From Rotaria sordida (lineage: Eukaryota; Rotifera; Eurotatoria; Philodinida; Philodinidae), in assembly GCA_905250125.1 (NCBI GenBank), contig CAJNOL010000873.1, forward strand, positions 1 to 64,000: a stretch of DNA of 64,000 nt. Direction: 5' to 3'. The notes beneath the pieces were generated by a model. It was not told where the DNA came from and did not search any database. It saw only the letters and a list, made by a program, of their open reading frames with translations. Made by a program: the position numbers and the translations under genes. How positions within the stretch are numbered: the stretch's first letter is position 1; each line of letters starts with the position of its first letter. Below are positions 23,487-35,400 of this stretch, piece by piece.

Positions 23487-25085
23487 TTACTCTTGTATAT
23501 CATTTGATCTTCTTGATAAATATTGAGCTTGACGACGAAACAAGTAATAATGACGTCGAGCAAATATATCACCGGGTAATCTTCGTTCATTTTGTTGTTC
23601 AATTATTTTATCTTTTACACCAATAAGTAATAAATCATCAAGTGGTTTGACATGAGTATAATAAATATTGTATTCAGCAAGAATATGTCGAACTAATTTC
23701 ATTGTAAATCTGTAGTAGAATGGACGAGTGATAAAATATCTATAATGTTGCATTCGGAAATAAAGATTTCTTTTTCGATTTTGTCGTTTTCGAGCTTCAG
23801 CTGATCGTGTTCGACTGTGTAATTGACATTTCTTGGTTAAAGATTGTTGTTGTTGTTCATAATCACTGACATCATCAACCATATCATGGTTGTTGACACG
23901 TAAATCATTATCATTTGCTGGTAATGCTGGATTTGGTTCATTATCATCATCTGATATTGCTTCATATAATGATTCATTATTATTTAATGGTAATGCTTTA
24001 TTTAATTCATTATCATCATTTGAAATTTCTTAATATAACATATCATTATTAATAGTAATTTTAATACACTGATTAACTGTTATTTCATCATCATTATTGT
24101 CATCATTAATATTCTTTATTATCTGTTAATTAATATTTGTATTTGTTGAGTTGATATTAGCTCGTGTTGATGATGGTAATGCCTGAAATGAATCAAGAAT
24201 ATTAATTTTTGTTACCTGTTGAAATGTCCAATATAATGTAACAGGTCGAATTAAACATGTTGTTGCAAAACAATCATATATCGCGTAATGTATCATTTTA
24301 TTTCTTTTTGATGTTGATAAGGTTGAGTACATTTGATCTAATTCTATTGCCCATTCATTAACAATAATTGACTTGTCAATAAACATTCCATATGTATAAA
24401 TTAAAGCTTGTTGTAATGTCCATGGTTCATTAGGACGATAAGGACTTGATTTATGACAAGTACATTTTGATAATAAATTCATTTGTCCATCAGAATTAAT
24501 ATTATTAATAATAACACTACGACGATTTGACAGGCTACATATCTCGCAATGAGATAGTGCCCAACTTTATCAATCAGCAAATTTAAGTTGAAGATTAACC
24601 ACTGATGTTTTAATTGGCTATTCAAACCATTGATAAACAATAGCTGGATAAATTTCCTTACGTAATGGTTCCCAAGAATATATGTTATTTCTAAATTTAA
24701 AAATTAATTCAAATAATTATTTAATTTGTAAATGAATTAATGAATGAGTTGGTGGTAAATGTGCAAGTTCTACTAATGTAACAAAAAATGGTAATTGTTG
24801 AGGTATTATTTGAATTTGAATTAATGCTAATTGTTTGGTTGATTTTTCATCTTCAGTATCAAATGTAAATTCATTACAAATTGGTACATGATTAATTAAT
24901 TTTTGTATTGTTTCAGTTGTTGTATATTTGTTTACATATATATAATTTCATAAAGTGATGTTGGTATATTAAATGCTGGATATTGTTGTTGATATTGATA
25001 ATTTTTCTTCGCCTTTTCTGCAGCACCTATCCAATTCGATTTTTGATTGTCATCAAGATGAGCTGGAGGATTGTTAATATCATGT
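23487..25085 (-). pseudogene. Decayed DEDDy-type 3'-5' exonuclease-like gene
   Basis: Read on the minus strand, a single frame can be followed for about 1.4 kb with several stop codons and at least one frameshift near its 5' end. It shows an RNase D / DEDDy layout: motif I in NEFTFDTEDEKSTKQLALIQ, a PFFVTLVELAHLPP strand, YSWEPLRKEI, then WTLQQALIYTYGMF, MIHYAIYDCFATTCLIRPV with the motif III Tyr and Asp, and TLYWTFQQV. An acidic Asn/Asp-rich linker and a basic tail (EARKRQNRKRNLYFRMQ) follow. The upstream end is cut by the Tc1-like copy beginning at 25087. I believe such genes are multicopy in bdelloids and that DEDDy ORFs occur in some of their telomeric retroelements; which kind this is cannot be told here. 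Confidence 0.6.
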
Positions 25086-25086
25086 A

Positions 25087-26944
25087 CAGTGGAAGACAAA
25101 AGTTCTGGGACAAACTTTTCCTTTTAATAGTGTTTTGTTAAGAAGCTAATAGAAGGAAATGGTGATGTCTTGTAATGTATCTAATAGCAATCTCTCATAT
25201 ACTGTTAGACCATTATAATTGAACGTTTCTACAGAAAGTTATATAAATCTCAAAATTAGTCCATTGTACAAAAGTTCTTGGACAATGCAGGAATATTGCG
25301 TCGGGTAACTAATATTATATACAAAAAATGATAAGATGAAGCTGAAAATTTCAGAATTTGTAGTTCTTATCAAGACAATATTCTTCATAAAAAATAGTTT
25401 TGAAAAATCTTCCAGCATCATATTTTGCTGAGTCTAATGAAAATGACACCTTTAGACACTCAAGACTTCTACTCATCTTGCTTCTAATACGTGAGTTCTT
25501 CATGAAACTTCCAAGATATATCGGGAGTAATGTCACTAGTAATTATGGAAATTTTCAGCTCATATCCTCATTTCTACTTTGAGATATTTCCATTTTAAGA
25601 TCAAAAAATTGTGCTATTTCAAGGCAGAATCTATCCCACGTCTTACGTGCAAGATGACTCGGAACCTTTTCAAATTATAGAAGACATATCGCTCTCGCTT
25701 GCTATAATGTCGGCTCTTTTAAATTCCCATTAGTTGTTTAGTCAGTGGAAATTTATTGTAACATGGGTAAGAAAACAGTTAAAAAAGCCTGAAGATGGAT
25801 ATCAAATTTCAATCATAGAATTATTTCTAAAGACAAAGATGAAAAAAATAAATTATATGTTATTTTAAACTCTAGATATATATATATACTCTTTCGAATG
25901 AAACAAGAACAAAAGCGTAATATCGTATTGCTGATGAAAATATCAAAATCTTCTATCGTGTTCGAGTCACCATTAAACTACGTAAGTATGTATGAATGTA
26001 TATCTAAGATATTTTTTTGTTGCTTCTATAAGTAAGAAAAGAAAAGAACATGAAACAAATGCTAGAAGAAGTGTTTATCAAACATAAAAGAAGATTATTT
26101 TTCAATTGCACCTCCTTTTGCTTTGACATATTCAGCTATACGTTTAGGCATTGATTTAATTAAGTTTGCACAAATTGTTGATTCGACAGATAACCATTCA
26201 CTCCGTAAACTTTCGTTTAGTTCTTGAATAGTATGCATAGGAATTTTTTTAAACTTCTTGTCGATAATTGCCCATAAGTTTTCTACCGGATTTAAGTCCG
26301 GACTGTGTGCAGGCCATGGTAATATGTTTATTGACAAATCTTCAAACAAAGCTTTGATATCACGAGTTTTATAATATGGTGCGTTATCCTGTTGGTAAAT
26401 ACCATTTGTTTCCAAATGCCACATATTAATTGACGGAATTAATTCATTTTCTATAACATCACCATATAATGCAGAATTCATATTTTGATTGTACAATTTG
26501 CAACAACTGGTTCCTGTTGCAGAAATCACGCCCCAAAACGCAACTTTGGCTCCACCACCTTGAACAACTTCTTTGATGCAATCGGAAGTCATTACGTTCT
26601 CGTGATGTTCTCCATACCTTAGTCACATTCTTATCTCTAAACAAAAAAAATGTAGATTCATCAGAAAACATGATATTTTACCATTCATTCGATGTCCAAT
26701 CTAGTCTTTCTTGACACCATAATAATCGTGCCTTCATATGCGTTGATGTAAGTACGGGTTTCTTTAATTTCATCTTGTACTCGTAACCTAATTCAACTAA
26801 GTAACGTTGTACTGTACGAGCAGATATAACTTTGCCAGTTGCTGTACTTAACTCAGCTGCTGATGCATGACTTGATTGACGTGCTGTACGAGTTGTTAAA
26901 CGTTTTAATACCCGAAGATCATGTTGTGTCAGTTTTTTTGGCAG
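25087..26944 (-). mobile_element. Tc1-like DNA transposon, truncated and broken
   Basis: The left end is a TA followed by CAGTGGAAGACAAAAGTTCT, a typical Tc1 tip; a subterminal echo (ACAAAAGTTCTTGGACAA) lies at about 25267. The interior has about 950 bp of non-coding sequence, then the transposase on the minus strand. The other end, with the transposase N-terminus, is missing: transposase sequence stops at about 26944, where the next element begins. Confidence 0.75.
26095..26944 (-). pseudogene. Tc1-family transposase, broken (DD34E)
   Basis: Minus strand. The fragment starts inside the second helix-turn-helix region (KLTQHDLRVLKRLTTRTAR, HASAAELSTATGK, SARTVQRYLVELGY). It continues through IMFSDESTFFLF (second catalytic Asp), QQDNAPYYKTRD (third) and WPAHSPDLNPVENLWAIID with the catalytic Glu, ending at TAA 26095. 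It has one in-frame stop just before the MFSDES motif and one frameshift near 26600, and it lacks its N-terminus, so it is inactive. This family inserts at TA. Confidence 0.85.
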
Positions 26945-28505
26945 CAGTGGCAGAATTCATCCCAAGCAGAATTTAAGAATTCTGCTAATTGATTCAGTTT
27001 TCCTTATCCGTTTATGTGCTTCATTTTATATGGTTATCTCTGCTTTAAAATCAAAATTCTGCTTAGAATTATGTTTTTCCAGCAGAATGGTGTTAGAATT
27101 TTGATTCTCTAGCAGAATTTTGCTCCATCATGTACACTTATTCATGCTTCGAAATGAAAATTCTGCTTAGAATTATGTTTTTCTAGCAGAATTGTGTTAG
27201 AATTTTGATTTTCTAGCATCAGCATCGATATCAACATTAACATCAACATCAACACCAACTCCAACATCAAAATCAACATCAACACCCATACCCACACTCA
27301 ATTCATCAATCTATGAATTTATTTCGCAAACACTATAATGATATTTTGTTTTACATGCGGAATTTTAGCATGATTTAAATCATGTATTAAAAAAAATGAA
27401 TATATATGTAGCATAAGTTCTATATTTTATGTATGATCAATGATTTATATAACAGGAAATTTTCGGTCTTTTTAACAGGCATTTTCAATCTATGGAGCTG
27501 TTTGATGAAAAATTAACAGTACAACAGAAACTAAAGATGGAAAAAATAAACAGTAACACGAAAAACGAATATGTCCATAAGGTATAAACTAAAGATGATA
27601 CCGATGACATCATGAAACATATGTTCACATATAGGTATATAATATCATGAAAATATTAATACCATAAAATGCTAAATTTCAAAACAATATATATACAATA
27701 TCATACAATATCAATATCATAAATATTAACATTATAAGACATATATACATATATATATATAACATGATGAACATAGTGCATATTGATTGTGATGTTATAG
27801 ATTATTACAATGATTATCATTACATTATATATGTAATGATGCTTAGATGTTAATATTTTACATAATGGTAATATTTTCATGATCTTATATGTATCATTAT
27901 GTAAAATACTAACATCTTAGTGTCATGAATAATACAATTCCACGCGTGGGACAGAATTCTGACAAAATTCTGCTGGAAAAATATAATTCTAAGCAGAATT
28001 TTGACTTATAAACAAGGTTATACGATGGAACAAAATTCTGCTAGAGAATCAAAATTCTAACACAACTCTGCTGGAAAAACATAATTCTAAGCAGAATTTT
28101 GATTTCAAATCAGGGATAAGTGTGCATGATGAAGCACAATTCTGCTAGGGAACCAGAATTCTAACATAATTTTGATGAAAAAGCATAATTCTAAGCAGAA
28201 TTTTGATCTGAATACAGTGATATGCGTATGTGTTGGCACACAATTCTGCTAGGGTATCAGCATTCTGTCAAAATTCTGCTGGAAAAACATAATTCTAAGC
28301 AGAATTTTGATTTTAAAGCAGGGATAATTGTATATAATGGAACACAATTCTACTAGGGAATCAGAATTCTAACACAATCCTGCTGGAAAAATATAATTCT
28401 AAGCAGAATATGCCTAATAGAGTTATTATTGTTTTGGTACATTATTATAAGAATGATAAATACATGCAGAATACAGAATTCTTAAAATCTGCTTGTGAGA
28501 ATTTT
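26945..28505. mobile_element. Non-autonomous element built of AATTCTGC-type repeats, with inverted ends
   Basis: The left tip (GTGGCAGAATTC, AAGCAGAATTTAAGAATTCTG) is mirrored at the right tip (28470-28505; CAGAATTCTTAAAATCTGCTT, GAATTTTGCCAC). Inside the right tip, AATTCTAAGCAGAATT recurs at 27984, 28083, 28187, 28291 and 28395 (99-104 bp apart). About two more units sit in opposite orientation near the left end (27040-27220). The centre holds a simple ATCAACATCAACACC-type stretch (about 27230-27300) and AT-rich palindromes. No coding frame is seen. It abuts the Tc1 transposase fragment and probably inserted into it, but no Tc1 sequence resumes on the right, so a deletion or a different boundary is possible. 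Confidence 0.6.
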
Positions 28506-29447
28506 GCCACCTCTCAGTATCTATCTATTGAGTAAATTTTGGAATCCAAAAGTTGTTTTTAAACGTAAAAAACTCAAATTTACGTAACGGAAATAGCGAA
28601 ACTCATTTTTCTCAAACCAACTTTTCATTAAAAAAGTGCAGAAATGCTTCAATTTCCGCAGTCTAGTACATTCAACCGAGCTGAAACTTTTCTCACATAT
28701 ATCATACATTGTTTGGAATGAGTATTTTTGTTTTGTTTTAAAAACTAATGTTTTGTTGATCATTGGTAACTCTTTTAAAAAGCCATGCGTTCTTTAGAAT
28801 ATCTTCGCCGAAACAGTGTCTAGTGCCCGACAAAAAAGTTCTCAGGTCGATCGAACATAGCATGTCAGTAAAACGAAGCCAGGGCATTTTTCACCATTGT
28901 AATTCTAGTATCTCATAGAAGACAGCATTCGAAATGATAACTTTCGCTCTACTCGTCAAGATCTACCTGTCCTGAATATTTCAAATTTTCCTAATTATAG
29001 AAAAACGATCGACAGTGATCATCGTTATTTCATTAAGTAGTTTAATCATATGTTTTCATATTCTCTAATGATGAAATAAAGATGTACTTTAACTTAAATT
29101 ATCTAATCATGAAACCAAAAATAAAAGCCAATGAAATACTTAGTAATGAATATAAATGAAAATAATGATCAATATTTTGTTTTACTATGGCAAATATATG
29201 ATTATATTACTAATAAAAATGTTTAATTAACAAATAGAACCAATAAGATATGACTAATGTACATTAAATAAAACAATTGAAAATCTACATTTGCACAAAT
29301 AATGGAATTCGTCATATCAGATATAAAGTATGTTCATAAAAGTAGTAATGAAAAAAAAAAGAAAAGAAATAAAGATTGGTGAATCTTAAAGATTACATTA
29401 ATAATATGAACAAACTCAAATTTATAATTGATATATTATATTCATTT
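28506..29447. other. Unannotated interval downstream of alpha-catenin
   Basis: AT-rich sequence with no recognised gene. The short minus-strand frame at 28521-28763 has no domain and biased composition. The part nearest 29447 will include the alpha-catenin 3' UTR. Confidence 0.4.
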
Positions 29448-32400
29448 TTAATTTTGAAATTGACTCAGAACATGTAATGGTTCAAGTCGTGTTTTAGCCG
29501 AACCTTTTCTTATTCGTGAATCTAATTCATTCTGTCGATCATTTAATACCAATGGTTTCTTTTCTGGTAAACGCATTTTCCATTGAACAATCGGCTAAAT
29601 GAAGAATAAAGAAAAAAAATAAAGTAACGTCAATACAAATCATCATGAAAATCTCACTTCTTTATTGCCCGATTTATTACGATATTTTGTTGAAGCAATA
29701 TACGATGCTTTAACTGTAAGTACAACAGCATTCATTAAATTTTTGGCTGCAGTTATCAATGAAGTTGCACTATCAAGCTAATGAATAAACTCAAAATGAA
29801 AAATTTCAATTGAAATTAATCGAGAATACATACTCCACTAACAATTAATTCACCACTTATATTTTGTACATCAGCTTTAACTTTACTTGTTATATCCAAT
29901 TGATGACAATAGAGTGTAATACCTTATGAACGAACACAAAAAACTTGAATATTAAAAAATAAAAATAAATACTTACGATCAACATAAGCAACAAGATCAG
30001 ATTTTGATTGAGATTCAACACACTATTACAAAAAAGAAATTTTATTTCGATATTCAAAAAAAAAATTAAAAATTTACTTGAGCTGCAATATCTTTAGCTA
30101 ATTTATTTAATTTTGATCCACATTCAGATATCATTTTAGCTGCATTAATTACATCCATTGTTGTACGTAATGGTCCACGACCACTATATGAAAAAAGAAA
30201 AAAACAAATTTCAATTGTTATATTGAAAAATGATCATTTTTCAAAAACAAAAAAGTTTTACCGAGTAAAATCAGTCATTTCCATCATAATCATACACATT
30301 TTTTTAGCAAGAACAATTATATCATTACCACGATCATCCCATTTAAGTACTTCACGTTCAAAATCACGTTTTGTTTTTTTAAAACCTTCGACTTGAATTT
30401 CAATTTGTTCACGTTCTTCTTTTGGTAATCGTCTCATCAAATCCTTTATTTTTTTTTTGCATAAATAATTAAAATAAAAAAGAAAAATATCTATTGATTT
30501 CATACTCGACTTGGATTATCATTTTTGCCTGGATACATTTCAAGATCAACTACTTGCTGACCATCGGATGATGGTCCATAACTTGATGCTTGAGATTGAG
30601 CATAAATTTCTTCATTTAAACCTTCATCATCATCACTTGGCCATTCAAGATCCTATTACAATATTAAATATATTTATATTCCAAAAATATTTTTCTTTAT
30701 TCATTTTCATATGTATAAATAAATCATAGTTAGTATTGAAGTTTTTTTTTTTCCTACAGGCTATGACAAATATTATTATCTAGCATGATTTATTGAAGGA
30801 GACAGTGAAAAATTGAATGTTAATTGATTGTCATTGATCTTTTTTTGTCACATGCATGATGATTAACAAGACAATGGACACTCGAATTTTCGAATTCATA
30901 TATTTAGAATATACCAAAAGTGATAATGATGGTACTATAATATCGTATAGGATAGCTCGAGGAAATTTTCTCTTTATATATACTGATACTTCAAATAATG
31001 CTCTTTATTTCTTAAGTAGTTCATCATTCTTTTGTTATAATTCAGATCAGTTCGTATTTGTAATATAAATATCGTTATTAGTAAAGTAATGAACATATTC
31101 GATAATTTCAGATGTATTAGATCGTATTTCATCCATTCATTTCTTGTTAATCTTTACAAAATCATTTTCATTATCTTGCAACTCTTCTCTGAAAGATGAA
31201 TAATTTTCATTCAAAATTTTCTTATTATCTATATTAATTGAAGAATGAAAGAGTATTGTTTATGTTATCAATGAATATAAAAAGAAATACTATCGAAACT
31301 TGCTATTCTATATAGTAATGTCGTAGTAAAATCTACAACTGTTGCTCTCATAACATTTTCTTTCCTATGGCTCTTGTTTACAATACCAAGTAATCAAAAA
31401 CCGATTAGAAAATTAATGAAATTAGATACAGACATCGTTCTCACATTAATCTTTGCCTTGACACAACCTTTCACTTTCAGTATGATGAGAACAAGTGTCG
31501 TGGAAGTATTTATTTCACATATAACAGTCATGTTACAACCGACGTCATTACTTTGAATATAACCCTACGTCAAAGAGTTTTATCATATTTTATATTTTAA
31601 TCTACAAACCATTCTATTTCAAAAATAATTATAAACGATCGAAATTTTGATCAAGATTTTCATTGTTTGATATTTTCGATTTCAAATTTTTCAACAAAAT
31701 TTAAATACAATAAAATGTCTAATAAAGAAAAGCCAATCATTGGCTAACTGCTGTTTCTTTGTAATATACATATGTATATAGAAATGATTACAATAAAAGG
31801 ATTATGCCATAAGGAACAAACTAACTTCTCATAACCTCAGTTAGCCTGGAAAAATAACAAATACTCTTCTAAATCATTATAATCAATGATCGTTTTTTTA
31901 TCATTTAAAGATCTTTCATAGTCAAGATATCAACTAGAAATTTTTATTTTCAAATATTGTATACAGTTTAGGGAGCTATGGGTCCCACGTTTTATTTTTT
32001 GTCGGGCCCGGTTAAACGTTTTTGTGAATCTGCTGCTGCTCAGATGAAAAATACAGCAACAAGATATAACTGTACATTGAGTTTTTTTTCTAAGAGTAAC
32101 CAATAAATAGCTAAAACCTTGATCCTTTACTTGTTCATATACACGAAGGGTGCCAGATATTGATGGAGGAAACCTCGAGTTTGGATCCAACCGGGTCCGG
32201 GTCCACAAAAACATGGACCCGCAATTCTCTAATACAGTTCTGTATTCATATAAAAAATTTTGACGAAACTATTGAACTTACCGGATTCATTAATACACTA
32301 TTACGAATATCACGTATGCAATGATAAATATTACTTGATACTTCGATTAATTCTTGTTCAGTTAATTCATACTAAAAGAACTTGAATTTTATAACAAAAA

Positions 32401-35400
32401 CTAAACATATTTCTATTCACTGTTCTATTATCTTGTAAAGGTTTCATTCGAAGAATGTCAATAGCTATTTGAATTCTTTCAACAAAATTTGGCATAACTA
32501 AATATAAGAATTTTTTATTTCAATATATGAAAAACTTTCATTTACTGTGATCTCGTAGAACACGAACACTTTCCATAACAGTTCCAGTATATTCTCCTGG
32601 TTCATATTTTTCCATTTCAGCAGTAACAACATCAATAACACGCATTGATCGTCCTCGAATAGCTCCTGCTGTACGATCAACACCTAATTAAAAAACAAAC
32701 ATTCTTTTTTTTTTCTCAAATCAAAAAAATTTGTTTTTATATACGATCTGAATTTCGTTCAACCATAGCTTGAATACATGAATTAATATCTTCAAGTATA
32801 TGATTTTCAGAAATAGCAAGAAAATCTTCAATTTTTGTTATTTCATCAACAGCATCAGTTAATAAGCGAACATGTTTTTCCCATGTATCACGAAATATAT
32901 CCATATTTTCCAGAGCTACTTTTGATGTTGAACGTGCAGCAAGTATTCGTGCAGCATTTACAACCTATCAAAGAATTCATTAATCTATGACTTTGTAAAC
33001 AAGAAAAAAAGGTTTTCTTTACTTGTGGTGAAAGATTTTCAATTTGTTTTGCAGTTAAACGAACTAATTTTATACCTTCAATAGAATCCGACATTGAACA
33101 TACAACATTAGCAACCTAGAAAAAATTAAAAAAATTTTGTTGTTTTGTTACGATAATATTTCTTGACTGTACTTCAATTAATTTAGTTGCATGTTCTATA
33201 AAGATTCGAGCAGTTTCTTCAACTAATTGAGTATTACCACGTCGTGCTGCATCGATTAAAGCAAGAAGTGGAACATTAGTAGCTACAAATGTATCACTAA
33301 CATGATCAACAACTGCTTTTCGAAGCTAAAAAGAATAAAAATAAAAATATTACAAATTAAATAAATTAAAATTTCATTGCTACCGATGTATCATCAGTAT
33401 CTGTAGGTGTTAAATAAGAACATTCAAATGATTCTATTGATGATAATGATGATTCTCGATATAATTTAATACTTGTACTTTTATGTATTGGATTTGGATT
33501 ACCAGCACATAGATACACATACATTTTTTTTTCGTTATTAAACTTGTCTTTACTTTCTATTCTTTCTTTTTTTTCGTTATGACTTTATGTTTAATGTATG
33601 TCGATAGGTTTTGACCGATAGACGTAACAAATTATTCAATCAACGCCTATCATTCACTGAGTCACGATGATGATCATGAAGATGATAACGACGATGATGA
33701 CATGCAATTCGACATTTACTCGGCCTATGTCTTGATAATTAAAAGCATATATAGAAATGAATATATTGCCCTTATATATTTTTCTTTCTCTTTGTCGACA
33801 CACCTACTAGATGAGTGGTCATTTATAATTCAATGCAAAAGAAAGAAAAAATATATATATGCAAGACACAGAGAGCGAGAAAGGAAATCTTGATGAATAA
33901 TATGTATATAAAATTAGTTCATTATATTGAACTTTGTTTCATGACCTCCGGAATAGAGACAATAATGAAAAGCAAAAAAATAAAAAAATGAATGACTATT
34001 AAAAACTCATTTACTTGTTTTCGTAAATCACGAGTTTTTGTTTGCATTAATTGAATTTTTTCATTAACATTTTCATCTGAACTTTTCTTTTTCGACTAGA
34101 AAACAAAAAAAAAAAGATCAAATATTATAATATTTAAAAATTTCCTTTTTTTTTTACATATTTAATATATTCATCAAGTAGTTCTTGTAAAGCTTGTCGA
34201 ACTGAATTACATTCTTGTACAATTTTATCACGACGATCTTCTCTTGTCGATAATGAATCAGCAAGTAAGGCTGCACCTGATATTATATCTTCAAGACGTC
34301 CTTCAAGTTGTGGTCGAATAATTTGTTCATTAAATTTTTGTGGTTTCATCATAATTATATTCTAAAATAAGTCAATTATTAGATTTTATTGCTTTTTTTT
34401 TCATTTCTTAAATAAGAAAACATTCTTACATCGAATTCATTTAATGCTCTTGTTAAATCTCCAATTGTATTTAATGATGAATTATATGTTGATGTTTCAA
34501 ATTGTCCTTGTGTTATGGAAGAAATCATTTTAACAGTATGACGTAATTGATTATGAATAAAATCACGATTTTCACGTGCAGAAGGTATTTCAGGATGACG
34601 TAAATAAGTTTTTGATGATGTAAATAACATCATTGATGATCGTTTTAATGTAGCACGTGCAGTAGCTAAATTTTCTTGTTCAGTTCGATCAACTAAATCC
34701 TAGAAGCAAAAAAAAACAAAGTTTTTGACCTTTGTTAAGAAAAAAATATCAATTTTTACTTGTTGTCGTCGTTGTGTATGATGATTTAAATCATTAATAT
34801 CTTTACCATATTGTTTATAATAATGAATTAATTCTTCTTGATTTGATGCATTATAAATATGTTGTAAATCATCTTCAACCTGAAAAATTAAGTTAAATAA
34901 TAAAAAAAAAGGAAGAAGAAGAAGAATTGAATTGATCTATACCAAACGAATAGATTTTAAAATAGTTTGTACATCAACAAGATCAGCTAAGATAAGTAAA
35001 TGTGTAACTGATGTAAGTAAAGCTCGTGCAGCATTAATCATTTTTTCACGTTTTATTTTTGAACATGAATCATCAGCAAATTCTCTTGATAAAACAACCA
35101 TTTCATCACCTTTTATATTCAAATTTTTAAAACAAAAATTAAATAGAAAAAAAAAAAAAATTTTCTTTTTTTGTTTTTATTCTTACCTGCTCGTTTAACT
35201 TCTTTCATACTTTGTAATAAATCATTACGCATATGAGGATTTTCATGAGCAATTTCACCAGCTTTATTAATAAAATTTTCTGTTGCTTGAATAACATTTT
35301 CAACTAATTGATGAGCTTGTTTTGAACGACCTTTTTTTATATTTGATGGTTGTTCAGATATTAATGAAGTTACCTAACAAGAATAAATTTCTTAGATATT

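Noticed and set aside
27220-27310. CRISPR-like or satellite array at the ATCAACATCAACACC stretch
   Set aside because: It is a simple degenerate microsatellite without spacers, inside a eukaryotic mobile element.
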